Of a stretch of 64,000 bases of DNA, positions 11,111 through 23,900 are shown piece by piece. The notes under the pieces were generated by a model that saw nothing but the letters and a program-made list of their open reading frames with translations, was not told where the DNA came from and ran no database searches. Every line of letters starts with the position of its first letter. Position 1 is the first letter of the stretch. This stretch comes from Psococerastis gibbosa (lineage: Eukaryota > Arthropoda > Insecta > Psocodea > Psocidae): assembly GCA_963971405.1 (NCBI GenBank), contig OZ020488.1:46358888-46422887 (forward strand), given 5' to 3'. The position numbers and the translations under genes are program-made.

Positions 11111-13295
11111 ATGTAGAAAAACATTTATTCTAATTATTCATGACATTTCATATACAGCTCATCGATCCATAGCTCCAGTGAATTTGTTTTTTTTCTACTT
11201 TATGACATCATGTTTTTGGTTCTTGGGAAATCTTACTTTGTGCAATGAAACGTAAATTGGGGGCTCCAATGTTCGTAATTGTTGATCATATTATACAATA
11301 TTAAGTAGAAATAATGCACAACTCCATAATGAATGTCATATGTTATTGTTGTTTTCTTGCTGGTAAATCGAAACTACCCCTATAAAGTCCCCAGCACGGT
11401 CCGGAAGTTTCCAAATGTCGGTACCTATCATCCCATGTACCGTATGCCATTGGTTCCATTTTCAACTGCCTCTATTTTAATTTGTTCATGGCAAAACGAA
11501 GAATAGGCATACGAGTTGCGGCCGTCTGCAAAATTAGGCCAGCTAAGAGGGCGGATCCACTGGTGGCGTAAGGAGGGATGAAAAGAGTCCCCAAATCAGA
11601 GGTAGGCTTACATTCTACTAAAAACTGTAAACTAGCCCGGAAGAAATTGTTTGGAAATACAAATGGATGTGGGTAGGTTTTTAAGTGTAATACATTAATA
11701 CAGGTATTACATTTAGTCTTAGGGAAGGGTATTCGCTTAAAAAAGCAGTGTAAAGAATGCGTTCAATTTTAGTCTCAGCCTAGGCCTAAAATGAATTTCA
11801 GTTTCAACCAGTAATTTGCATCTATTTTAAATTTTATCTATTATTATCTAATTTCTATTTATATTGAATATATTGCATGATTGGCCTACGTAAACAATAC
11901 TTGCATCGAATGAATAATTTATTATGTATTTGGAACCATCAGACGATTATAAAACTAATCTTCATGAAAAATGCCGTGCTTACCTTGCCAACACAATCTA
12001 ATTAAAATGCGATTTTAAGGCAGACCCTGTAATTATTATTTATTTTTAAGCTTTTTAGGCAATATTCATTGTGTCCTGTACATATCAATTTAACTGCGTA
12101 CATGTACTGACAGTAGCTAAATAATTAATATGGAATTGGCCAATTTCGGCAATGGCGTATGTATGTATCATGCCTACGTACCTAATATAGGTGCGCCAGT
12201 GCCAGGTGCAGACTACTGCGACAGACAGCGCGGCGCAGGTGCCGGCACTCGAGACACTATAGTCTATAGTATACACCTCACCTTCCCATACAGGTAATCG
12301 TTTCCGATGGATTGCTATTCTTTGGGTCAGGGCAAAACAGCAGACAGCAGACTAATTTAATCCCAGTGTCATATTCATTTATTTATAATTTATTAACACT
12401 ATATGCAATAACGTTCACGCAAACGTGTACATTCTCCTAGATGCTGCCATTTCTATACTTTTGAATGGACAAACAGTGCACGTTTGCTCACTTATGATCT
12501 TAAACTAGGCTACTCCTATGAAATATAGTAATACTGGACTTGTACCGTAAGCGGTATTTCTTCCTTATTTTAACTTTAAATTTTACTTATTGGGATAAGC
12601 ATATAGGCTATGGCAAAGACTGGAATCGCTAAACCCACAAATGATGAGTTTTTTTATTAATTTAATTTTTAGTTAAACATATCAAACCCCCATTACAGAT
12701 GAGTTACTAGCCCTCCAAGCTGCGAAGTTTCTTGTTTCCTTTTTTTTTAAAAGTAATAGTAACTTCTCATTATTGAGAATACCAGATTACCAACCGCGCC
12801 AATTCGCGAAAAGTTGAGTTTTATGTTTGATCAGTACCTATATCAGAAATCCTCTGTCCTGAATTTATGAAAAAACCTCCATAAACTCAGAAGACTGCAG
12901 CCCGAAAAACGTCTTCTTGTATGATGAAGTACCGGCGTATGCTATACAAAATTAGGGTGGACAGAATTGGAAATACCTATGCTGCTTAAAATATGCAAAT
13001 AATGCATTTGATTGAGTTAGGGTCTGATAAAAATTTACCTACCTAACAAAAGGGATGAACAAAAAATCCAGAATTGAGGTCAAGGCCGTTGTTTAGGTGT
13101 CTTAAATTAAGCATGATGCAGGTATAGGTACACAAGCTATGGTAGGCTACCTACTGTACGTATATTGAAGCACGAGATATCCAGGATATTTGTCTTTAAT
13201 ATTAAAGCCGTATGTACTGTTAGCTTCGGAAGAAAGTGGTTGCCTAACACACACACTGTGAGTAGGCCTATGCCTTCTTCTCGTCCTATTTACAC
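11111..13295. other. Region without recognised gene
   Basis: AT-rich sequence; short frames only. Nothing specific seen. Confidence 0.45.
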
Positions 13296-13440
13296 TACAG
13301 GTAGTATAGTGGTAACACCCGGTTCGGTTCGAGTCCCATTTTCTGACGCGTTCGTGGAATCATGGAGGTCATGTACAGCAGGCGGTCCCATGACTCCTAA
13401 GTTGAGTGTATAATAGAGGGCTTTATAGCACTGTCAGGTT
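13296..13440 (+). mobile_element. tRNA-derived SINE-like element, copy 1
   Basis: Begins with a pol III type head: box A-like TAGTATAGTGGTAA and box B-like GGTTCGAGTCCCA, as in Asp/Gly/Glu tRNAs. The following core (GGTCATGTACAGCAGGCGGT, then GTTGAGTGTATAATAGAGGG) recurs inverted at 32098-32210 and 63895-64000. Only this copy keeps the head. Confidence 0.65.
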
Positions 13441-14286
13441 GATCTGTAATTAGTAAAAGATACCTGAATTTAGGTATTACACTATTAAATTTTTAGTAAA
13501 CCCATATTTATTGACTTGCGTGTGTATTAGGAGGGATTTATTCTCGGTAGCATGGTTGATAACAATATTATTGATATGAAATGAAATACGTCCTGATTAG
13601 GCGAGCTTTAGCCGCATAGGGCTACTCTGCTACCTGACCTATAATTTGGGAGCGTGCTAAGCTTTCACTTCATCAGAGTTGACATAAGTTAGCTCTGTGA
13701 AAGCATGCTCTTCCATTTGGAATTAATGTTTTTCGTGATGCCAGGAATTAAAAGAAACTTGGTTCCATTTTATATCTCTCCAGATTTGTCTGCTTCCACG
13801 TTTGGACTCGCAACGTGTTGGCGAGGCGCCGCGTACATGTGAGTTAGTGTAGCGCCTGGGCCTGCATTTACGATATAGTGTAATATGATGTGTATGCCAA
13901 GTCCATGGATTTGCATAATTATAACAACTCAAGCCGCATGCTAATTATTGGCTCATCATTGTTGCAGTTTGCCATTGTCCACTAAAATGCATGTGCAGCA
14001 CGTCCAACTTTGCCCCTGTTATTAGTGTTATTGTATCTTCTTTCTATAATTCATACTGTACATCAGATTCTTTGCAACTCATCAAAAAAACATTGCCTGA
14101 CACACTGGATTCTTCTTCTTCCTCTTATTCTTTTTCTCCTCCTCCCGGGGATGTGAGGAGATGGCCTTGTACTTCATCCGATCACTTTTCATCGTCATGA
14201 GCAGTGCCATCGTTTTCCCTCTGTTCTCGACGAGTTGTTCAGCCAGATTCTGGGTGATATATTCCTCCCTCATCCTTTGGACGTGG

Positions 14287-14350
14287 CCTAACTATTCAGC
14301 CTCCCCCCCCCCCACCCTGAAGATCCACTTCAGGGGGGTTGAGGTGGTTA
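14287..14350. repeat. Short imperfect palindrome with C/G runs
   Basis: CCTAAC at the left pairs with GTTAGG at the right, with a C-run opposite a G-run and CCTGAAG opposite CTTCAGG. Resembles a minimal fold-back element. Confidence 0.45.
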
Positions 14351-14940
14351 GGCACCCACCGCAGCCGCCGAACTATAGAGGGTCATATTATATTATATTA
14401 TGTTATATATAATATATATATGAGCCATATATATTATACTTAGTTAAATTCTTCAATTGAAGGAAAGGAAGAGAAAAGCTAGTTGTTTGACAATCATAAC
14501 GAACGCCGAAATGTTCTGTAACAACGATTTCCGCTCCCGTGCAACGCCTATAATAAGCACTGCCCCAGTTATAATACGTCATGCATTTTATATCTGTACA
14601 TGGTGGTCAACAACAAACAACACCTGAACCAAGTATATGCAGTCCACAATGGAGTGTCAAGCAATTTAAGTAGGCTATCTGGGCAGCACAATGGCTGAAG
14701 AAAATAGCTCAGCAGGTGAAGTTAACAGCCGTATTCAGCAAGCGAAAGACTCAATAAACAATCCAAGAACTTGGAATCAGTCAACATAAGACTAAGCATC
14801 ATTACAGCCTGTCTTTTCCTGCTGTAACCATACCATTGGTCATGGCTTCATGGACACGGCAAAATCAAACCTCATGAGAATTTTTCTCTGAATAATCCAA
14901 ATTATGGCCACATTCAGAAGCCCGTATTCTTACATGATGC

Positions 14941-15345
14941 TTTTACAGGGGCTATGAAATCCTGTCCCACTGCAGCAATGGAGATAGTACTGGACTTCCC
15001 ACCCCTCCATGTTGCAGTGGAAACTTCAGCTGAAATGGCATTATTAGGAGTGGAAGGGCAATTAAGAGAGACTCAGCCTCTCTGACTACGTCTGACCACT
15101 GCCTGGATATGCCAAGCGAAAGAATTCATCCAAAATACGGTTTTAGGAGGGAATTCGAAACTATATTAGGGACAGTGAAAGAATGCTGCGAATCAGCAGG
15201 AATTCTCAATAGTTACACAATCAAGTGGTTTATTGATGGCTCTAGGCTAGGAGGTACAAAACCAAGAACAGGCCTTGGCGTCTTTGGTCCCGGGGTTAAA
15301 TATCTGGAGTCGCTTGGGGAGACAACTATATAGTCTTGCAGATTC
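14941..15345 (+). pseudogene. LINE ORF2 remnant: RT C-terminus and start of RNase H-like domain
   Basis: Reads GAMKSCPTAAMEIVLDFPPL and HVAVETSAEMALLG in one frame, then after a stop and frame change KWFIDGSRLGGTKPRTGLGV, the DGS catalytic region of RNase H. This order is known from Jockey/I-type retrotransposons. Several disruptions show it is dead. Confidence 0.75.
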
Positions 15346-15609
15346 TGTAAAGAAGGTGCGGAGGACCTGCGATGCGATGCGATGCAATCGCACAAAGAAG
15401 AGCAGCATGCTCGAAAAGCTTGCAGCTACATGTAAAAGACCTACCACTTCTGAATCCCCTCAAGATCCTGGCTCCCCTGAGGGAGATAGGCCTCGAGAAA
15501 GTGGTGTAGAAGTGATGTAGATACGTTGTTGTAGGGGGCACAATAGGCCAATAGGCTTAAGTGCACACAGGTAACGCCTGTACCCCAATTTAAAAGAAAA
15601 AAAAGAGAA

Positions 15610-16040
15610 AAAGCATCAGGAAGCAGTTCCCTAAAACCTGCGTATGGAGTGTTTTACTATACGGATCTGAAACATGGACTATAGTAGATAAGGAACTGAT
15701 GAGGGTTGAGGCGTTTGAAATGTCACATAGAAGGCTACGGATCAGCTGAAGAATACTAGGGACTATTGAAGAAGAGAGACGACTGTTACCTCACATAAAA
15801 AGGTAGGAAAGCGGAATGGGTAGGGCATTTATTAGGAAAATCTGGTACACACCATCATTGAGACCACAGTGGGATGGACCAATAGAAAAAGGCGGCCGAA
15901 GAAGGAATTCATGTATCCACTGAAGGAGGACGCTGAAGAAGAAGGCGCAGGAGAGAGCTGCCAACCAATCGCTGTGATTGTGACCTCAGAAGAAGAAGAA
16001 ATGTACATACCAATATACCAACAATAAAACATTTAACGTA
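15610..16040 (+). pseudogene. LINE RT C-terminal remnant (YGSETWT type)
   Basis: In one frame it reads SVLLYGSETWTIVDKELMRV and EAFEMSHRRLRIS, followed by a degenerate RGRP-like basic tail; this is the post-RT segment typical of endonuclease-bearing LINEs. It contains in-frame stops. It may belong to the same insertion region as the RNase H fragment just upstream or to another family. Confidence 0.75.
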
Positions 16041-16184
16041 TCAAAACAAAACAAAAATTACAATAAGAGCCTAATGGCCCTGACTACACACTCAAATATG
16101 TATTCGATTTAATATTTATTCTTACGCAGATTTATACTGTACTTGCTGCCAACCAATCGCTGTGATTGTGACCTCAGAAGAAGA
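15958..16184 (+). repeat. Two copies of a 38-base direct repeat
   Basis: CTGCCAACCAATCGCTGTGA and the following bases to CAGAAGAAGA occur at about 15958-15995 and 16146-16183. The second copy is followed by T- and C-runs. Confidence 0.65.
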
Positions 16185-17404
16185 CGTTTTTTTTTTAAAT
16201 AAATACCCCCCCCCCACGCCTTCCGTAATTAAAATATTGTAGCCATGTCAAACACCTAGATATCAATATTTCTTCCTACTGTTAACAACTAGCATGTACA
16301 GGTGTATTGAGTGACGTGGTCTATCAAAAAATATGTCTTCGAGATTGGAAGGAATGTTGACATTCGGCTATGTAGCAAGCTGTAACCCTCAATGATTGAG
16401 CCAGCCGCCAAATAAATTTCTTTGCAAGACTGTTCTTCAATAATGATATGAATTGTACCCATCACAATGTAGAGGCATATTTGTTCTATGCCATGCGATT
16501 AATGTTTCCTCCACTAGGACCCTGAAGTCACTGCCCACTCTGCAGTATCCCAGTATGGGCGTACATATCGTATATACGTATAGCCTGTAATCCAGTGAAG
16601 GCTGGGATCTAACATTGTCATCTGATAGCGAAAAAAACTGAAAGTAATCAGGTATGAGAAAGTGATAGGTTTTTCGATTCGGATGATGAATTTAGGGTAG
16701 ATAATGTCGCCAGGTATGTACAGTTAGTTGTGACCTGGTTTGCACAACAATATCATCTCAGGTTGCAAGTGTTAGTTGTCTCTGATGCCGATACGATACC
16801 GATACCGTTACCGTCTCCTATTGCTTCCTCATCGAATCTTGTCCACTGCTCATCCAAAAATATCCAACATACTCCAGTTCTACCCCACTCCCGCTCAGAC
16901 ACCTAGCTACCATTATTACTTAAAAAATAATAATAACAATATAGGTACCTACATAAGAGTAGATAAATCTGCTAAAAATGGCTCCCGCTTGCAAAATTTG
17001 GTTAAGTAAATTGAGTTGGAGGGTTGATAACTGATAGGGCACGTCATATGTCTCGTGACTTATGTAGGATGCCAGTTTAATTTCGTTTTTGCAGATGATA
17101 CCCAACAAAACTAACTTATACAGTCATACACAACGTACTCGTATTTGAGCAAAAAGTCATCGTCATTGGCTATGTACCCAGCATTGGCATTGAAGTTGGT
17201 ACAGACGGAAAAATGTCAATCATTTAGTAATAATGTTTTTGCTTTTTCAATTATTTGCAGATTTAGTACATCAAATTAATGTCATAGTTTAGTCAAGAAT
17301 TTTGTCCATCTATTGATATTAAGGAATTAAGGTGAGATTTCAATGAGAGGAAATATTAATTATTTTTACAGACCATATATTCGTAACATATTCTATCTAA
17401 TATG
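16185..17404. other. Region without recognised gene
   Basis: C-run at about 16206-16215; short (CCGATA)n-like run near 16785-16810. No gene supported. Confidence 0.45.
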
Positions 17405-17700
17405 AATGTATAGGAAACACTGTAAATATCGTAGATATTATCCGATTTTGATGAAACTAGCACAAAAATTAATCATTCAAATTGAGTTCGTTAACCAGAT
17501 AGATCCCCAACTTTTTCAATATGGGGGCCAATCAAAAACTTAAAAAAATTATAGTAGTTAATATTGGTTGTAGAGGGATGGAATTAAATGGGACCGAAAG
17601 CTCGTAACTCAGTTTACGGCATTTTAACGATTTCAGGATGGCGGTCAGTTATTTTCAAAATAATGGGATACTTGCGCAAAACTTCATAACCGTCTACGTA
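17405..17700 (+). repeat. Dispersed repeat D, copy 1
   Basis: Shares TTATCCGATTTTGATGAAA and GAGTTCGTTAACCA with 43940-44290. Neither copy has an open frame. Confidence 0.65.
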
Positions 17701-19636
17701 CCGTTTTAAAAGGAGGAAACCGGGGTCGGTGTGTGTGAAATGTGGTCTAGTGTACTTTAGTAGTGCCATAATATGTTATCACTTGTAAGGGAAGGACAAA
17801 CAGCGGCCTCGCGCCTGCTTTTATGAAATCACCCTCCACCTGAACAGCCGGAGCCGAAAGCTATTTTTTAATTTTACACGTTTTTATTAGAGCCTGTTAC
17901 GTTGAATTTCATTGGGTATCACGTCCAAAAAGATGACACTGATTCCTAGCACAGGTCAGACGAAATTTTAATCCAAAGAGGTCGGTGTGCAAGCCGATAA
18001 CTCGATACGCACGCCATATTGCAGTGGCTCCACGTCTGAGTTTGTACGGGAACACTCTTCCAAGTGAATTGGCTTAATCAAAAATGCATCTGGAACCCTC
18101 CGTGTTATTTAGTCTGTTTCCGAAACTCCCAAAGTGATGCTTTGTTTATTTGAGCTTAGGGCCACTAAGAAGGTTTTTTTTCAGCCAAATTTATTACCCA
18201 GAACATGCTTTTATAAACTAAGTTTTGACGCCAACAGGCAACAATGACAATTTGTTCGGTACTGGCGAGTAATTTGTCCAATCTATATTGACCATCCATT
18301 TCAATGTTTTACTTTCTGACCAGGCTCAAACCTTAACACTCATAATTTCATAATTGGTATCCGTTTCCTCAAAGTTATGGTAAATCTCACCATTGATAGG
18401 TTAAAGTCGGCTTGCTTAGTGTTGCAGCACATACATAAAATATGAAGAATGAGGTAGGTGCTGTGCTTCTAAGGTGCCGTATATAAACGTTTTCCTTAAA
18501 CGTTACTCAGACCTTTGGTTGGTTTAAAATAATTAAAACTGTTAGAAGCCCCAAAGGTATCGCGGTAACTTGCTAAACTGCAAGCGATGCCTATAGCCCG
18601 CATTGGTACCTACCTGAGTCTGATACGTTTTTAATATAATGTTGCAAAAAGATTATAAATACGTGGCCACGCCGTTAGTTGCGGTTAATTTTAAATTGGG
18701 CCAAGGACATGTTTTGTCTTATTTATGATCAATAATAACCAGGTAGCCATTAAAACACATTTTCAGGTGGCCCGCTCTTCTTTTCCTTGAAAAGAACTGC
18801 ATTCCAAGCCCCATCGGTATTTAGTTAGCTTATTTTCAATTACTTTTACTTAGGTCTATTGCCACACCACCACCAACATATGAAACACTGTGTTCATTAG
18901 ATAATTTCAATTTATGAATATATACAACACAGTGTTTCGTTTCTTTCTGCAATTCCTGTTCGAGTGGCCCCAAGTGTTGAGATGCTCCCACAGTTGCTGG
19001 TTATTTGGTATTTGGGCCAAATAGTTTTGGGAAATTTCTCTTTGTTGCCCTTGACCTTGGGATTAGACCGGTCTAGCGAACAGTTACGTGCCCCACTCAG
19101 TTTCAGACCAGCAATTATGCAAAATTTTAATATATCGATGAATCGATTCGCGCCGCGAGCGCCCGGGGCCGGGGCCGGGCCGCCTCTAAATCATGAGCCC
19201 CGGGTCTTCACACACTCCAATTTGACGCCGAAACGGAGTTGGCTCGTTGTGGTCGGGTTTCCTTGTGTTATTACCCCTAAGTAGACCCGGCTCGGTTTCA
19301 AATTGCCGGGTACGCGGTAGGCCCATTCCATTCCAAAGTAGGTAGGTACCTGAAAATGATGCGTGAACTGTGTGGCTGAACGTATTCTCATTAATCTTAT
19401 CCGTCTGGAGGAATAGCAGGCGCACATGGAATTATATACACTGTACCACTACGTTCACCTTCCCGCATGGTAAACAGGGTGGAAGCCGCTCACATATTTT
19501 TAAATACGCTCAAAATTTTGTAACAGTACAAACTCAGGCAGGCACTTTCAACCTGTGTTTACGCATTTTTTAAGGGTTTTCATGTTTTGGCAAGAAAGTC
19601 GCCACGAATGTATGGAATTAACTTTATACCTATTGA
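17701..19636. other. Region without recognised gene; GC-rich patch near 19145-19340
   Basis: The patch contains GGGGCCGGGGCCGGG and several CpGs and could be regulatory for ZP-1, which starts 1.6 kb downstream, but no clean exon or donor was recognised. Confidence 0.35.
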
Positions 19637-19827
19637 CAAGGCCGTAGCCATTGGGGGGGGGGGGGGGGGTTCACGGGGTTCAACCCCCCCCCCCCCCCCC
19701 GAAATAAAATGGCTTGACACTGGATAGAATCGGATTTTGGGAGGAAAAAAACAATTCTAATATGTACCTATAGTATCCAATGAAATGTCTGAAACCCCCC
19801 CTAAAGAAAATCCTAGTTACGGCCTTG
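19637..19827. mobile_element. Small hAT-like MITE with homopolymer arms
   Basis: Ends CAAGGCCGTAGC at the left and GTTACGGCCTTG at the right are inverted repeats with one mismatch. The 8-base flanks CCTATTGA and CCTACCGA match at six of eight positions. Long G and C runs lie just inside the left end. Confidence 0.65.
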
Positions 19828-20514
19828 CCTACCGAGTTCCTATTGCTGTATGGTTGCTGTATGGGGAGCTATTTGGCAAGTGTAAAGAGTCAAAATAAAA
19901 AATGTTCCCACATTCCACCCCTCGCCAAAGCACTGGCAATCCATAGCAGATGTTTGACGCAAATTGCACCCCTATGTAGAAGCGAAATTCTAGCAAAGGA
20001 ATCCTATTAACTATCTGACGCCATGAAGTTAGGTCGTGTAGTGTCGAAGTTTGGGTGGCGACGTAGCGTAGTGGGACAGATTTACATGGGACAGACGGGA
20101 CAGTTGTAATTATAGTCATCTCATGTGGAAAAACAGATGCCGTGTCATATTTGAATGCCGCCGCGCCACAAGAAGGTTTATATTCAATCAAACGAATTCT
20201 ACGGCGCGTTCTACATCCACGTCTACCACAATTATTACATTTTAACAATGCATCAGCATCACTGGAAACCTGCACGCTGTTTAGTGCAGTCCTCAGTCCT
20301 CAACAAGTAATTGACAAGAAAGTATAAAGTAAAATCGTTAATATTGTATAGTGCATGTACGATACAAGCCTATTGGGATTCTACAATGAATTATGGTGAA
20401 AACCTGGCTTGTAGTTTAAACTGAATACTATCGTAATCCATCACCAATTGCACTGCAGTGTGCTAACAGGCCCGTTTTTTATTTTTTATTTTTACAAAAG
20501 CCAATTACTTTTTA

Positions 20515-20830
20515 GATTTCGATCGTAGAGCCATACACGAGATTTCATAAAACAGGAGAAATGTTCCCCGGCATTTCCAGGTAAATTATGTAGCCGTCAC
20601 CAACATCCATCAGCCATAACCTATATACTATTGAAATTGATTTATAAAAAATAACGGACACTCACTAAGCTAAGTCGAAGGAGTTGAAAAACTGTGGCCA
20701 ATTTGCTGTAGTGCTGACGGCTCCACGCTATACATTAGCATGCAGGCGAGCATTTGTTCGAGTTGATGACATCTCTACGATCGACATTTTATGAGAAATT
20801 TGACTTTGTGCAAAAAACGGAAAGTGGGCC
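20515..20830. repeat. Dispersed repeat C, copy 2 (fold-back arrangement)
   Basis: Contains TTCGATCGTAGAG near the left and CTCTACGATCGA near the right, and the phrase GATTTATAAAAAATAACGG shared with about 7430 and 11050. Confidence 0.5.
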
Positions 20831-20909
20831 GGCCGGGGCTGTATTTGCTATTAAGGTAGTAGTTTTATTTATTTATTTACTAAAAACCTGATGTGGTTTG
20901 TTGTTGCAG

Positions 20910-20981
20910 TGGTTGCCTTCTCTGCCTCGAGGCATGTTCGCCCTCTACTTCCTCCTCATCTCCTGTCTACTTCTTCACCAG
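20910..20981 (+). CDS. ZP-1 signal-peptide exon (5' UTR plus 16 codons)
   Basis: A polypyrimidine-rich acceptor ending in TTGTTGCAG precedes 20910, and the exon ends CACCAG before donor GTAATT at 20982. The ATG at 20934 has a G at -3 and opens 16 codons, MFALYFLLISCLLLHQ, a classic hydrophobic signal core. Phase 0 joins the large exon, which begins RALCEEV; cleavage after the ALC is plausible. The acceptor implies at least one further upstream non-coding exon. The exon is too short to appear as an ORF on its own; it was found by looking for a signal peptide upstream of the ZP exon. Confidence 0.8.
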
Positions 20982-23900
20982 GTAATTACATTTTGCAAGT
21001 ACCAACTATTTTGTTTCTTATCATATTTGAAAAAAGCTCTAGACGTGCTTTTTAGGGGATGAGGACTTCCCATTTCGAGCAATCATGGTCTTTAGAATTT
21101 GGTGCGTCTTCCTGGAGTAGACTCGTCGTGAATGAGGGGTTTTACTAAAATATTCTCAATAACAGACCGGGTTTATCCCAAGTGCGTTGCTGCAGGCCTA
21201 GCAAAAGGAATTATGCTATTGCAATTGATATGCAATGAAGATAGACAAGAGTGGGCAAGGGGATTGCAACATTCGCTGTAAACCAAACGACAGATTGAAC
21301 ATACAGAAGAAATATGTAATAATATAAAGTACGGCTCGCAGACTTGCTAAGTAATGTATTGTATCGATAGTTTATTATCGTCTGCTCAACTAAGTCAGCT
21401 AACCCGCCTTAACATTTAATTCTTGTTGCTGAACATCATATACGGCACTTGGACAAACATAAATCCTGGATGTGCTCGAATTTTCTCGAAAATGACACGA
21501 AACAAAAACATGCCATTTGAGATAAATTGTTTCAACATGGCGGCAACCTACTGTACTTTAGCTTTCCATTTAAAATCGTATGTTCCACAATAATCTGTAA
21601 TAACTTATGTTAGTATGGAAAAAGATATGCGTATAACCTTCTATAATGGACTCATCAAAATCCTATATAGAACAGAACCCTTGTAAACTAACAGAGTTTA
21701 GTATCCGAGCAATGGAAGCGTGCCTGTGAAGCTTCCCATAAGGCTTGCGTCCATGTGTGCAGTTATTTCTTGATTTCCCCTCTTCCACCAGTTATATATA
21801 CTGTATGTTGTACAATAGGTTCACATAATAGGGCCAATAATTTTAATTATAAATCAATTGGTGAATACAAAATTCTTGTACTCGTATCAGAATGAGCTTG
21901 AATGGTTCCGGAACCGGACAATAACCGGGCTAACTTTCAATCGGTAGGTACGAGTACGAGTACGACTACGGGTTTGCACTTCCAAGAACTGCTGTCCCGG
22001 ATACAATTGTCTCGTAAAAATAAACTCTATATAATCTGTCCTCATTTCTCTCTACACATTCTTTCGCACTTTTCTTTCACAATATATTGCAATTAGTTAG
22101 CAACATTATCCAACTTTTTCATAATTGAAACAATTTTTATTTAGGTTACTACAATCCAGAATGTTCAGCTTTTGCATTTCTTGGCGCATAGTTACAGTAA
22201 ATGTCGAACGATCCCAAATTGCAATTATTTCATTATATTATAATACAAGCGGTTCCCGACGCAGCCTTCGGCTGCAGGATGCCTCCACCACTTGCGCCTG
22301 CCGCGGGCGGCAGCTCGGCCTACGGCCTCGCAGTCACTGCTCATGTAAATTAATACAGACATAGTAAAACTATAGACTCATCGTAAACATTTGGATTGAA
22401 GCCACCCGACTTAGGCTATTTCCGTTTTAAACAATATATGTAATAAATGTAAATAATAAATATAATAATATATGAAACAACAACGAAAACAACAAAGAAA
22501 ACATTTAATAAAACTATTAAATTTAAATTTCGCGCCAAAATACCCCTATAAATAGGCGTGGTCATGGCTTCAGTCAGATGTCAGTTGATCTCTGTTGGCG
22601 ATGGTAGCGCCGGATCCAATAATTCATCATAATCGGACCAGTCGTTTGAGAGGAGGCCCATGACAACACACGGACAGTCGAAATATATATATTAAGATAT
22701 TTATACCAGGGCGGAGGGGGGGGGGGCGATATGGGTAGAGCTGAGAATTAAAAATTAATTATTAACACGAAATGACACTTTTAAAACATACTATTACAAT
22801 TGGAAATCTAGCCTATGACTGTTTTTCGAAAATAATTCCAACACTTCTTCAGAGTTCAGTAGAAGGCGTCTGATTGCGATGAACATTCAGCAAGCACAAA
22901 CCGTTCAATCTATCCTGGCTCGTTCGCTGGAGTGTTTGATCGGCGTAGGTATGAAAATACTCTTTCGGCAGTTGCAACCGAAACTGGTAGGGTCACTAAG
23001 ATTTTCAGCAAGCAGTTTATAGTTGGAAAGACAGTTGTCTGAGGCAATGCCCCGAAGACTTCATCAGGCCGATTTTCTTGCCGCAGCCACTTTTGGCGCC
23101 GAAGTTTTAATTCTCCCTCCCAACATAACGAAAAATCGGGCAGAATGGGTGAGAAGTGTTCGATGACAGTTTTCATCCTGTTGATTAGCCCGGTGTCGCG
23201 AGTGGAGTACCGCTGTACAGATACCTGAGTTGCCCCATATCAATGCGGGTTGTTTGTCCTTGTTTGACCCGCGGCCCCGCGCATTGTGTGCATACGGCAC
23301 ACATAGTTTAAATTTAAAATGCATTTTATATTCAGAAATTACGTTAATTTATTTAAGATTACATTTTAAAAAATTTGAGTTAAAAAATAATTTAATTTCA
23401 TAATTTAAAAAAAAAATTTGCCCCAATCACCCCACCCTACATCTGTCCTTGTATTTATATACATTATTTTGGCGGCTATTCCGCTTGTCAATATTCCGTC
23501 ATTTTTGTGCATCAATAATTGATGAGATTTTTCATTTTATATGGAGAGAAAAAAAAATCCCATCAATTATTGAAGCACGAATGGCGGATTATTGACAAGT
23601 GGAATAGCCGGCTTATTAACAACTAGGCCTATATAACTTAAAAAATTTAAAACAGTTAGAAAGCTGGGATAATATTCACTTAAGGACTGATAGAAAAATT
23701 AACCCGACCATCCGAATGTCCGTGTGATCCGTTTTCGTTATGTCAAAACCGGTCAGGTTCTGCGTAGCCCTTATACTTCTTGTAACCCGGTTCGCCACCA
23801 ATTATAATCTCAGGTTTCAGATTGTGTCCCTTCGGTTACACCTTTCCTTAACTCAGGTGTGTCAGGCCTATTTTTGCATCTCAATTGGTCCGGGTTTCAT

